A DNA stretch of 64,000 nucleotides from Phymatolithon calcareum. Taxonomy: Eukaryota > Rhodophyta > Florideophyceae > Hapalidiales. The notes below the pieces were generated by a model. That model was not told the DNA's origin. It was given only the letters and a program-made list of their open reading frames with translations, and did not search any database. The DNA lies in assembly GCA_977006965.1 (NCBI GenBank), contig OZ345380.1, positions 1,240,001 through 1,304,000 of the forward strand, written 5' to 3'. Position 1 is the first letter of the stretch; the number at the start of each line of letters is the position of its first letter. Below are positions 51,849 through 62,464 of the stretch, piece after piece. The translations under genes were made by a program, and so were the position numbers.

Positions 51849-54785
51849 CTATTGTACGTCTAATGTACACAAGTGTCGCATCGTCGGCCGTCCATGCGGG
51901 CATGTCCATGGGTGCTTGAGCGACGCGAGGTTCTTCAGAATGGCAGCCATGCGCCCCGCATCAAGGAAATGGCCAATCATGACGGACTTGCGACAAGCAC
52001 GGGACGCGATTAGAGCCCGCTCTCGCGGCGGTCGGAGCGGTTCACCAGGCCGCACGCTGGTGTGGCGCACACTAGCAATAATCTCGTGGATGTCGTCCAT
52101 GACGAATGCGTTGCGTCCGCGCATGGCTGGTTGCGTATGCAGGAAGAGACGTTTCGTAGGTGGTCGTTCCGGACGATGCGCGATCTCGTACCCTCCGGCC
52201 GCAAAATCCGCCAACCGCTCCACGACAACCAGCTCGTCGGCTGCGGGGAGGTTGAGAGCGAGCGGTCGCACCAGACGTTGTGTCGATGCCGTAACCGACT
52301 CTTTGTAAAGCTCCTCAAAGTTGCGCTTTTCGTCTGACGCGTGCTGGTCTACGATGAACAATTCTTTGCCTAGCTGACAAACAATGAAGCCTACGTTGAA
52401 CTGACCAACCACACGCAGCTTCGTGAACCAGTCTTGGCGGAACACTTTCGTCAGCTCAACCTCCGCAGCCTGCTGCTCCTGCGGTGATTCGCTGTCGGCG
52501 AGAACAGGGTTTACATACGCCATAGAAGCCATTGACGCGTGCTTGAACGCGCTTGAGTCAGGCACGGTAACCTGATCGCTTCTTGGAACGCTCTGCTCCA
52601 ACTCAGCAGGTTGCGAGCTCAACACATCACCGAGGATTGCGTCCCAGTCAACATTCACCTTGATGTCACCGGTGTCACCGGCGGCTAGTCCCTGCTCTTT
52701 TGGCTTATGATTATTGTCAAGGACAGCCACAGACTCATGTTTATCATCACTGGAGATGCCCGATACAACCTCAACAGGTTCACATCGCGGTGGCATGTCA
52801 AGTGAGAGTCTTCGACCTTCACGATTCGGAGAGGGGGACGTTGGAGCGAGGCGCAATGTGCGTTGTGCACGACGGTTCGCAAGAAATGCCGTTACATCGC
52901 CGGTGGAAGAGAGTTTTTTCTCGCTGAAGCTGCGTGCAAAGTCAAGCTTGCTCTGAATTTTCTGTCCCCTACACAACGAATCCAGTTTCCCCAACCGTCG
53001 TTCTGGCGTCGAATTGTTCTTGTGGCTTCGAGGAGAATTTTGAACAGGCGACTCTGTCACATCTCGCCCCAGCAAATCCTCGTCTCTTAAGAGCAGTCTT
53101 TTCGCAGAGCCCGGAGATAGCTGAGATTCTGTGACACGTGGTCTTTTTCGAGGGGTCACCATCAACGAAGTTTCCACAAAATATTCCATCTCATCCGCAC
53201 CTGCCGGCTTTGCTAAAAGGCTTCTTCGATCTGTCGGTCCGATTGACGATGCAGCAGCATCACCGGCGCCATCAGCATCCTGCTCGGCCTCATCCTCAGT
53301 GTCCGCCTTACATTCACTGTCCGTCATGACGACATTTTCACTTTCCCCCCGTGCGTTATCTATGCGTTTGATCGCATCTTCACTATCCACCTCGGCACTG
53401 TCTTCGCAGCTGATTCCAATTTGCCCCTTCACAGCGGGAGTGTGCCCCTGCGAGCGTAGCATCTTATTGAGGTCGATGTGTTGCGCCGGAATCTGCGTCG
53501 TTTCAGTGGGTGCCCAGATCTCCTCCAGTCGCGCCGCAATGCGCGCGACAATAGCAACTTCCTGCTCGCACATGACGGCGCGTTTATCCGGAGCAAGGTT
53601 GACGTCGACATACTCGGGTGGCATAGACAAGTTGAGAATGAAAACCGGGCTGGACGCCGGGTTTCCCGTGGCGCGTCGAAAAGTCTCATTCGCCGCACGT
53701 ACAAGCCGCGCCATGTCGACAGGTCGGCGATTAATAAAGATAAACTGATGAGAAGCTGGACCGCCGCGTCCGGTCCCCTTCGCAGAGCCTCCAGCCCCCG
53801 ACGAAATAAACCCTGTGACAGAGGTGGCCGCCAGTACACGTTTCGCCTTACCGAACAGTCCGGCACCCACTTCAATTCGCTGCGCACGAAACTCCACGAG
53901 ACCGTCCAATACACGACGACCCAGCACGGTGCTCACCGAATGTCTAAGAGCTTCCATATCGACATCACCGGGAGCGACAGGCCCCTCTTCACCGTCCTGC
54001 ACAGTGGACGGACGGCGCGACCGCGGCACGAAACGCAGCTTCGAGTCGCCGTCGACACGGAGTTCAATGCGCGTTCCGCACGCGATGAGAGTATATGCCT
54101 GCACCATGTTGACAACCTTTGCAATTTCGCGTGCCGCATGCTTCTCGGCGTGGATGCGACGCACGGGCAGCATGCTGAAGACCGACTCTGCGGACACAGT
54201 GGTACCGCACGGTCTGGCGGCTGTGCTGTGCTTAACGACCTTTCCGCGTGCATCGTATTGAATTTCATGCGCCTGCGAAGCGGTGCGGGAGCGGGTGACT
54301 ACGACGACGCGCGCGCATGTGGCGCACACGGCCGCGAGAGCCGAACCGCGGAAACCGAAGGTCGTGAGATGCATGCCGGTTCGCTTCGAGGTTGCGCCGG
54401 GTAGACAAAGCGTGGCGAAATCAGCCTCGTCTACGCCACGACCGTCGTCAGATACTGTGATGCCGCCGGTGCCGCCTGCGCCGCGAAGGACAACCTCCAC
54501 ACGGGTTGCACCGGCGTCAAGGGCGTTTTCGAGGAGCTCCTTAGCGACGGCGCATACGTTGCCGAGCGCCTGACCGGCGCGAACTAAGCGGGCGTCGTCG
54601 GCCCGAAGGCGACGGATGCCGTGCAGGCGCGGTTGCGGGCGGGGCAATGATTGAGATGTGCTAGCGATTTTTTTGCGGCTTCCAGCTCGCGCAAATGCAT
54701 CCAGGCTTGGACGTGGCGTGGCGGGCGGCGATGAGGAGGGGCTTGGTCTCGTTTCTTCCATGGTGACCGACCGACGCTGCACCAC
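51849..54785 (-). CDS. PMS2: DNA mismatch repair endonuclease PMS2 (MutL-alpha subunit)
   Basis: Partner of MLH1 in MutL-alpha; nicks the new DNA strand after MutS has found a mismatch. The 978-residue protein has the GHL ATPase at 55-400: KELLENALDAGAT (82-94, catalytic Glu and Mg-binding Asn), DDGRG (113-117), then GFRGSAL (144-150). The last motif is normally GFRGEAL, so the conserved Glu is Ser here, and the lid loop before it is shorter than usual. A disordered acidic middle (about 450-750) leads to the C-terminal nuclease, which carries the metal motif DQHASDEKRNFEE (813-825), ACR (930-932) and CPHGRPTMRHL (962-972). These identify PMS2 rather than MLH1 or MLH3. The start could be Met1 or Met9. 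It is intronless. Confidence 0.95.
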   Translation of the reverse strand: MVQRRSVTMEETRPSPSSSPPATPRPSLDAFARAGSRKKIASTSQSLPRPQPRLHGIRRLRADDARLVRAGQALGNVCAVAKELLENALDAGATRVEVVLRGAGGTGGITVSDDGRGVDEADFATLCLPGATSKRTGMHLTTFGFRGSALAAVCATCARVVVVTRSRTASQAHEIQYDARGKVVKHSTAARPCGTTVSAESVFSMLPVRRIHAEKHAAREIAKVVNMVQAYTLIACGTRIELRVDGDSKLRFVPRSRRPSTVQDGEEGPVAPGDVDMEALRHSVSTVLGRRVLDGLVEFRAQRIEVGAGLFGKAKRVLAATSVTGFISSGAGGSAKGTGRGGPASHQFIFINRRPVDMARLVRAANETFRRATGNPASSPVFILNLSMPPEYVDVNLAPDKRAVMCEQEVAIVARIAARLEEIWAPTETTQIPAQHIDLNKMLRSQGHTPAVKGQIGISCEDSAEVDSEDAIKRIDNARGESENVVMTDSECKADTEDEAEQDADGAGDAAASSIGPTDRRSLLAKPAGADEMEYFVETSLMVTPRKRPRVTESQLSPGSAKRLLLRDEDLLGRDVTESPVQNSPRSHKNNSTPERRLGKLDSLCRGQKIQSKLDFARSFSEKKLSSTGDVTAFLANRRAQRTLRLAPTSPSPNREGRRLSLDMPPRCEPVEVVSGISSDDKHESVAVLDNNHKPKEQGLAAGDTGDIKVNVDWDAILGDVLSSQPAELEQSVPRSDQVTVPDSSAFKHASMASMAYVNPVLADSESPQEQQAAEVELTKVFRQDWFTKLRVVGQFNVGFIVCQLGKELFIVDQHASDEKRNFEELYKESVTASTQRLVRPLALNLPAADELVVVERLADFAAGGYEIAHRPERPPTKRLFLHTQPAMRGRNAFVMDDIHEIIASVRHTSVRPGEPLRPPRERALIASRACRKSVMIGHFLDAGRMAAILKNLASLKHPWTCPHGRPTMRHLCTLDVQ

Positions 54786-55279
54786 GGGAATCCCCGTGTC
54801 AACTTGTCTGTGTCATCCAATTTGCATTGCATAACCGCATGGCGTTTTGGTTTCGGTGTTTTGGCGCGAAGAGGAGCACGAGGCTTTTAGAACGATTCTT
54901 TCTTCTAGTGTTATTTTCTATTATTTTTGTGCGAGCTCGAGACAAAAGCTTTGTCACCGTCCGTGATCCGCAGCACAACTCAGAATCTGATCCGTGATCC
55001 GAATAAAAATTGAGTTTTCAAAATTTACACCACCCGTATCCAGATCTATTTTCTCTGTATGAAGACTCAAAATTCTCTCATGAGAGCATTTTTGTGCGCT
55101 AATTCCATGTTTTAGGGTAAATGGCATTATAAAATAGTCTTTTGTATCATGAAGAACCTAAAATGAGCTGTAAGGACGAGTTTTGAAATAAATTTTAATT
55201 GAGTTCAATCCGGTTTCAATCCGGCTCAAAAATAAGTTCGAATCCGGAGCACATCCAGTTGATAGATTCATTCATTTTG
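54786..55279. other. 5' flank of PMS2
   Basis: AT-rich noncoding sequence. The PMS2 promoter is presumably in the first few hundred bases. No other feature recognised. Confidence 0.35.
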
Positions 55280-55749
55280 CCTTTTCCCCTAATGGGGATA
55301 GCAGCGATTCGAGGGTCAAAGTTTCTTTCATTCTATCCAATCGTTAGCAGTTTGACTGCGGCTTTCGCGTCTCATCCAAATACGTCATCAAAGAGTGATT
55401 CTGGCGTTGGTCTGACGCATTGTAGCAGCACCTGGCGGACTAGGCGGCGCTCGTCCATTCTAAGAATGTGTCTAAGCCAGTTCCATCATAGGTCTCCGGC
55501 CTGCGTCCCCACGTCGATAGTGGGTGTCCTGGCTTCGTCGGCTATTGGTCTCTCCGTTATTCTCGATACCATCTTAGCACCTGTTATCTTGAGTTTCTTC
55601 TGCGCTGGTTCTGTCAGCTTCCATGATTCACAGCCGTAAAGTAGGGTTACGACGGAGGAGCCAAAAAGACGAAGCCGTAGACTTTTGACAATTGATAGAT
55701 ACATAGAGCTAAAATCCAATCGGTTGTGCACCGGATTAAGCCCTTCCAA
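55280..55749 (-). mobile_element. LINE relic, reverse-transcriptase C-terminal region
   Basis: The minus-strand frame reads RLRLFGSSVVTLLYGCESWK, then LRHILRMDERRLVRQVLLQC, then RPTPESLFDDV before decaying. The LLYGCESW and HILRMD pattern is standard for the end of the RT region in CR1/Jockey/RTE-type LINEs. A related, shorter copy is at 60880-61040, with the same TPESLF(N/D)DV and a homologous 3' flank. Confidence 0.7.
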
Positions 55750-56582
55750 TCCACGATGTGATCCGCTTCTAGAAAAGCGAAGCTGATAGCGGGTCAGTCA
55801 TCCGAAATATTTGAAATAAAGCGGCGGATGAATGGGTTCATCCGTCTGAGATAATCCCTGGTCAAACTGGAATAATGCAATAGCTGTTGCAATTTCAGTA
55901 AATCATTGCACGACAGCTTCTTCGCTTTAAAAAAATTTCTTAAATCCGATTTTGTGCATCATGCGGCAAAAATGTAAAGCCTTTCGAGCGAGACCTCAGT
56001 GTTTGGGCAAACAAGGGTTCCAGGCGTTTCGAAGCATGTTAACAGATGGCAGGGCAGAAGACTGAGTTGAGAATCAGACAGAGAAGAAGAAAGTGAGGTA
56101 GCCCTGCGGGAAGTAGATTTGATTTTAATTGCGGTTGTCTCTTATTTGAACATGAAAGCCACTTGAAAACGTTGCATCTTCGTAAAAGTTAAAAAGAGTT
56201 TTTTTCCAAAAATCTCGCAGTTTTGCTCTCCTATTATTGAATCAAAACATAGGATCAAGGCGCTTTAGATTTGAGATCTTTTCAAACGCGACACACTGAA
56301 ACCAACTCACGAGCTGCAGGGGTATCATAACGACTACTTAGACCTAAGTCCCGACGTGCATTTGCAAGGGTATCATAAGTGAATAAACGCAAACCACCCA
56401 TAGTCATGACCGCCACTCCTCCAGGGCCCCGGAGTTGGAGTGGGTAGCCAGGGCCCCTCCCCCTAGGGGGAGGGATTCAGGCTGCCCACCACGTTGATCT
56501 GGACGCTCTCCCACATTCCGCGTCAACACAACTTATTTGTTCCTCCGCACCAGCTCCAGCCCACCGTCTATACCACTTCGAC
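55750..56582. other. Intergenic, upstream of the NB-ARC pseudogene
   Basis: No gene seen. The G/C-rich palindromic patch GGGCCCCTCCCCCTAGGGGG at 56450 stands out from its AT-rich surroundings. It may have been the 5' flank of the NB-ARC/WD40 copy that follows. Confidence 0.35.
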
Positions 56583-59350
56583 ATGGATCTCGACGGACTT
56601 GGGCTTACCATCTTCTCATCCATCATGGACCTCAAAAATTCCCAAGCTTGACCGAAGACCTAAACAAGCTGATGAGACAAATTGACGCTGTGGATACACA
56701 TCTACGATCGGCTCCAGAGGCTCTCATTTCTCCTATCCGTGCTATTTTTGTGGAAGGATTAACGGCCGAGTTCGAGATTCTCAATGGCTGCAACTCAGAG
56801 TTGGAGAAATATTGTTCGAAGGCGTTTAAGGGAAGTAAAAGTGGCGCATCTGCCAAACTCAAGTCTTTTGTTCGTCGAACAACTTGAGGCACTGCCTTGA
56901 ACGACACCATGGACGCTCTCCAATCACAAGTTCGACGCACCTCTACCGAGTTGAATATTCTGATCTCAACGCTTGTCACAGAAGAGAACATTCAAGAGCG
57001 TCATGACATTTTTGTCGCTAAGGTCGACGATTCGCTAATCCGTGGCGTCGTAGAAGAAGTGTCGCGTGGGGGCATGCACGCTTGCACTTCCTCAAAGTAC
57101 GGCGCTCAACTTTTCGGACAAAGATGGGCGCAGAAAATATTGCACCCTGGAGGGGATTCTGAAAGAATATATACTATCCGCACAATTTTCATCCACAGTG
57201 ACTGCGTCGACTGGAGTCAGTACGCGGGTGGTCATTACACCTGCGCACGGTGTCCTCGGAATGGTCGGAGTTGGAAAGAAAATTGTGTTGCAGGGACTTG
57301 CGTTTGATGACGACATTCGCAAACTTTTTTCCGGACGTTGTTCAGTATATGCCTCTCGGTCAAAAAGCAACGTTCCTCACGGCAAGAGTAGAAGTTGCGA
57401 AAATAATGTGGTTCACATGAGCATCGGCCTCTGTTTCTGTCGTGGAGCACTCCGAGTCGCTCCGGGATGCTGTTGATTGTGCGGTCGCTTGGTTCTACTG
57501 GAAAATCTGTCTATTTCTTGTGGACGACCTCTGGCCTACGGACAAGAACAAAACAGGGGTTTTGAGAGATATTAGCCATCTGTTGAGGATCTGTCTGGAG
57601 AGCCGAATGGCAATAACAACTAGGAGTACACAACATAGCGCACTCTGCTGGGCGCTATGTCGACTTCTCGCCATGAGATGCATTAGGGGATGTGTCTGTG
57701 AGCATGTTCATGACGCACGTGAAACAAGATGCGACGAAGCACGGGCTTCCAGAACTCACCAACTGCGTGAGAAAGAGTATTGTGACGATCCTAAACAGTT
57801 GCGCCGGGTTGCCGATAGCGGACCAATCGATCGCCGATCTGTACACAAGTCTGTGCGTGCTGAAAAACCAGGCTTGGTGCCTATTTCTGTTCCGAGCCGA
57901 ATGTGGAAGGTCGACAAAGTTTTTACTTTGGCTGCCGGGCGCTTTTTCGGTGAGTTGAGTCTTTGCAAGCTCACGTTTCGGGAAGACGCAGAAGGGCCGT
58001 GGAATGTACGTTGTCTCATGCTTCATGATCTACAATTGGACTTTTGTAAACGACAGGCAGAGACCACGAAGACAAACTCGGTCTGGCACACACGGCTTCT
58101 GAGCGGATATTTGGCACCGGAACCGAGCACATCTGAAGATTCATTGATTGGGGATCAATGTGATTCGTTTGTGCGGAGGTTGTTGGCGCGCAAACCGAGA
58201 CCATGGTGGTCTGTCGGAGAGGACGGGTATATTCTTGTGGAACTTGCGAGACACGATGCGTCTGCAGATTTGATAATGGAGCTTGGCGCTCTGTTGTTGG
58301 ATGTGCGATGGACATATGCACGTGGTGAGATTGGTGGGATTCTGGCACTGAAATCGGAGTTTGATTGTTTGATGGTGCTTTGGGACGAAGTAATTCCACG
58401 AACAGTCAAACAGGGCTTCGAATTGCTTTGGAGAGCGATACAGTGTCGTGGGGAAGAGTAACGGAAGGGCAGCGACCGGTTCTGTTCCAAGTGTGCGAAC
58501 GGCTGTTGAACATAAGGACGGAGAACGCAGTTGTAGACGCGTATTTGAAAAGCGACGAATCGCACGCACCAAAGCCATATTTGCGACCTGAGAACGCGTT
58601 TTTCTCAGATCCATGCAGCGCGCGGATCATGGAGATTCCTGTGCGAGCACAGTGCTGGACAGTTGATTGCTCTCCATGTGGACGTTTTGTCGCATCAGGA
58701 GCAGGACGCGCACGCAAGGGGGTTGGTAACGGGGTGAGATGGCAAATCGATCCGTGTGTGGAACACGAGTACGTGGACGAGTATCGGCCAGAAATTTGAA
58801 GGGCACACAAATTGGGTGAGTGTTTGATTCAGCCCTGATGGACGTCAAATTGCATGAGGATCCAGTGATGGCACTGGTCGTTTGTGGGATGCGAACACTG
58901 GGAGAAATACGTGGACATCCGCAAATGTGCATACCTACGTGACAAGTGGTGCGTTTACTCCTAACCGGGGAATAATAATTTCCGGGTCTTTAGATGTATT
59001 ATTCGCATTTGGGACAGACGCGTGGAAAATCGGAAGCAACGGAGTTTGAATATGGACATTCCGCAGCGGTGGGGGCCGTTGCGTTAAGCCATGACGGGCT
59101 TCGAATTGCGTCTGGGTCGCAAGGCGGAACGGTATGTTTATGGGACACGCGCACGGGCAATCAGATTGGTGGCCTATTGGAAGGGCACACAGATTGTTTG
59201 AATTGCGTTTCGTTCGGTCAGGCTTACGTGAATGGATCCACAGGAGACCTGTTGCTTGGGACCTTCCCTTCTGACTTGTATCACTGGCAATACAGTGAAG
59301 TATCCCAGTTGTTTGTTCGTGCACTGAGAAGTGGTGGTGTCGATATGTAG
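56583..59350 (+). pseudogene. Decayed NB-ARC / WD40 gene, same family as 3862-8463
   Basis: The same domain series as the intact-looking gene can be followed through several frames. A helical N-terminus (LTEDLNKLMRQIDAVDTHLR) comes first, then LALPQSTALNFSD (compare PPLPKNVVLNFSG) and a P-loop GMVGVGKK at 57258-57281 with Thr replaced by Lys. Next are Walker B CLFLVDDLW near 57515, RMAITTRS near 57605, CAGLP near 57803, MLHDLQLDFCK near 58020, and a linker with WWSVGEDGYILVELARHDAS. WD units follow: one broken by stops near 58815, and one readable at 59055-59200 (ALSHDGLRIASGSQGGTVCL, then WDTRTG). There are at least five frameshifts and several stops. The WD units are few and dissimilar, unlike the homogenised array of the other locus. 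Confidence 0.85.
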
Positions 59351-60397
59351 CTTAATGGTGAAAGATGAATAAATAATGGCAGCAGAACCTTTGTGTCGCA
59401 TGGCCGCTGCATAAAAATACCATTTGTCTCCTGTCATCCGTGACCGGTTTCAACACTCGAACAATCTTCGTTAGACCCCGAAGAAAGGTAAGTTCGGGGA
59501 AGCCGTTCCCCGGGAAGTCAAGCATGAGGCCTTGAATTTGCCCCCCAAATGTGCCATGTCGTTTAAAATTACCGTACACTCCACCACTTGAGGCTCATCG
59601 ACCGGAGCGGCTGTGCCCTTCTCGCCACCGGCTGCATCGTCTCCGTCGCTACCATCGCAACAGCCTCCGCCAAATTTTCACGACTGCCTCCCGTTGCGCG
59701 TCCATTCTTAGCTTGAACTTCTTCTCTGCCATGGCCGCCTCGTATGCGACTGTGGCCGTCCACAACCCTGCCCGTGGTGAACAAGGTGCGACGGTGGCGC
59801 GGCTCAAATCAAACCGACGGCCGATTTATTTCACCAAGACAGCGTTCCAAACAATTTGGCGTCACACGCCCGTCATACCCAACGCGCGCCCCAACGCTCG
59901 CCCAAACGCCACTGTCTCGTCAACACGCCCACGTGTTGCTGCTACCATGCGGCTTTGCAACGGCGTATGTATCCGGCGGTGTCGTTCTTCAGTGACAGCG
60001 AAGGCATGGCATGCCTGCGAATTTTGCGCTGGTGGCAGTCGAAGAATTGGGGGTCAGCATGAAAACACTGCAGTTGGAGGTTGACTTACGCGCCAACGGT
60101 GCGACAATCGAAGCGACATAATCGCTATCGAGTTGCGGATTTACGTGGATTGAGAGACGTACGGCTTATTGGATGACTGCTCGGTCGTAATGCGCGGTTC
60201 GGTGTCGACTCAAGGGCAACAAATCATGCGGCCACTGGACGGCATGGACCGAGTTCTCGGAATGATAGCTACAGACATTCGAAGTGGAAGTGTCTTTCGA
60301 CGTGCGGTAATGTGCATCTGGGATCCATCCTAGCGCAGGATGGGACGTGGACGAGGGCGAGTGGCTGTGCACGTTCTCCAACGCTCTAATGGGGTAC
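59351..60397. other. Region with possible decayed coding sequence
   Basis: Several short frames look protein-like (MAASYATVAVHNPARG at 59732; PANFALVAVEELGVSMKTLQ at about 60011; WDVDEGEWLCTFSNALMGY at 60340) but they do not join into a recognisable protein. If they were once one gene, the MITE at 60398 hit its distal part. Confidence 0.25.
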
Positions 60398-60754
60398 CAG
60401 GGGAATGTTATGGGGGGGAGTAACACTGATTTTTTTTGTTTCAAAACTTGTCTGCAAAAGCATGACATTGATGTGCCGGCAAAAATTATGAGTTCAGGCT
60501 GTATCAATAATAACTCTTGTTTACAGAATATTTCTATTGTTTTTCACCACAAAATCGAATACTGCAACGAGAGCGACCGCTACATTGGCAACTCCCAATA
60601 TTCCGGGAACTAGGGCCATATTTTCAGCTTTCATTCTCCTTTTTATGAAGCAATTAATCTCTGCAAAATTATATCAAACACACACTATAGACGCAAATCC
60701 AAAAAATCGGTATGATAAGGGGTTCGTGTTACTCCCCCCCATAACACTCCCCTG
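60398..60754. mobile_element. MITE with 7-bp target duplication, copy 2
   Basis: A 357-bp element starting CAGGGGAATGTTATGGGGGG and ending with the inverted CCATAACACTCCCCTG, flanked on both sides by GGGGTAC (60391-60397 and 60755-60761). The ends and an internal segment (GCAACGAGAGC..CCGCTACATT) match copy 1 at 16127. On the minus strand a 37-codon ORF reads ...GILGVANVAVALVAVFDFVV, a hydrophobic segment whose core is also present in copy 1. Confidence 0.85.
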
Positions 60755-60879
60755 GGGGTACTGATATACAAAACAAACTTTCTCTTTGTTTCATAGATTG
60801 GTCAACATAGTGTAAGCTGTGCGTCTTCTCCGCGTAGGGTCAAATTGTTCAGTGCTTCGCATTTCCCTAAAGTGAGGCA

Positions 60880-61040
60880 AGCAGCGTTTCGAGGGTTAAA
60901 GTTTCCTCCATTGCACTCAATCCTTTTGCGATATTAAAGGGCACGTCGTTGAAGAGTGATTCCGGGGTTGGCGTGACATTCTCGTCCATGCGAAGTATGT
61001 GTCCAAGCCAATGCCACCGCTAATCTCTGCTGGGGTGGTA
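60880..61040 (-). mobile_element. LINE relic, 3' part
   Basis: The minus-strand frame reads RWHWLGHILRMDENVTPTPE, then SLFNDVPFNIAKGLSAMEET and LTLETLLASL before a stop. It matches the relic at 55280-55749 in both protein and 3' flank (GTTTCGAGGGTTAAAGTTTC against GATTCGAGGGTCAAAGTTTC). Upstream frames (to about 61170) look like more of the same ORF, out of phase. Confidence 0.65.
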
Positions 61041-62464
61041 TTCGCCACGTCCAACAACGCCCCCCTTTCGCTCCTTCCGCGACAACACGTGCAGCATGTT
61101 CCAATTGAACTACATTTTTATGTTCCAGTTTCCTCGCTTCATCCCTATTCACATTCCCTGCCCTTATCAAAGTCGCCTCTCTGTCCTTTAAATTTCTACA
61201 ACCGCACGGTGCCCATGTGACCTGGCGTCATCGTCAAATTCGGCATCCGGCTTAACACCGCCCAGTATCGCTCGTTGTCTCTCCTCAAAATTGCAACAGT
61301 AGCACGCCACAACGGTCACATGCCTCCTCATCGCTTCGCTCTCCACATCGCGCCCATCTGCAAACGGCAAACATGCAAGCGCATGTTTCACGCTCACATG
61401 GGCATTCCATAGAACCAGTACGACACCCTGGCATGAATTGTCTCCAGTGATATCACTTTGCGCCACGGGCGCGTCGCGTTCACTTTTAGCGCGGGATCCA
61501 CATATACAAATCACCACGCAGAGCGAATGGCAAACGTGGCGGCGGTACGCGGCATGGACTCGTCGCCAACTATCAGCAGAAGCACGTTACTTTCGCGGAA
61601 TGACAGAATGCCGTCCGGGTCACCGTCGCCCTCGCGATGTACATGCAAGTAGCTGTGTACTGCGGAAAAAAACATCCAATAAATCGGCGAGCTCCTGTAT
61701 AGGTGAAGGAGATGAAACCGTTAGCCCAATGTCAATCGAGATTCAAAACAATGTTGATGGACATAAGCTGGAAATGTCGGACATCCTTCATCGTGCAAAT
61801 CACATGGCCGTCGAATTGGACAGTGTCGCGCTCGGGACGAGAAGAAGAAGATGTGCTGCTCACGTTGCCGTTCGGTAAACCTGTAATGTGTGGACAAACC
61901 ATCCGGGGGGAAGAAGAGCAAATTTGAACACAGTCAGAAATAGCTGAGCAGAAATCGCACATAGGAAATCAACCTTAATGCTGCAGAGCGCCGAGTAAGT
62001 GCCCTAAACTCATCGACGTATCGAACGCTAATTTTCTGTGGCGGCCCTTCCTCCACTGGGCATTTCCTCAATCGATCGGCCTTTTCATGTCTTGCATCGC
62101 AAAGCAGTTTGAAGTCGTCATTTGTATTCGCCTCATTTCTGCTTTCGTGCCCGAGACGCGCTTTCCCCTACACACAGGGATGCATTCGGTTCACTGAACA
62201 GCGCAGACGATCGTCTCAATACTGTAGAGTATCAGAGTGTATGGAGAAGCTGATGAAGTTTTAGTCAAAACCTTCGACAAGTCTGCGCTTTTTATTGATA
62301 CCGTAGTCCACTGTCCCGTGCAGTGAAAGTACGAGATAACAATGTGTCCAAAATTGTTCAAATAAGAATAATCCAAGTAGGCGAGATACAGTACACAGCC
62401 GCAACCAAAATTGCGCGCAAGCCCCCATGCTTGCGCATTTCTAACCCTTTGTTCTCCATCCCTT
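61041..62464. other. Intergenic, possibly more LINE relic
   Basis: No confident gene. A 109-codon minus-strand ORF (61188-61517) upstream of the LINE relic may be part of the same decayed element. The part after 61900 is unassigned and borders the exonuclease 3' end. Confidence 0.3.

Noticed and set aside
53478-54404. 308-codon plus-strand ORF opposite PMS2
   Set aside because: Antisense shadow; no domain, and PMS2 motifs lie on the other strand.
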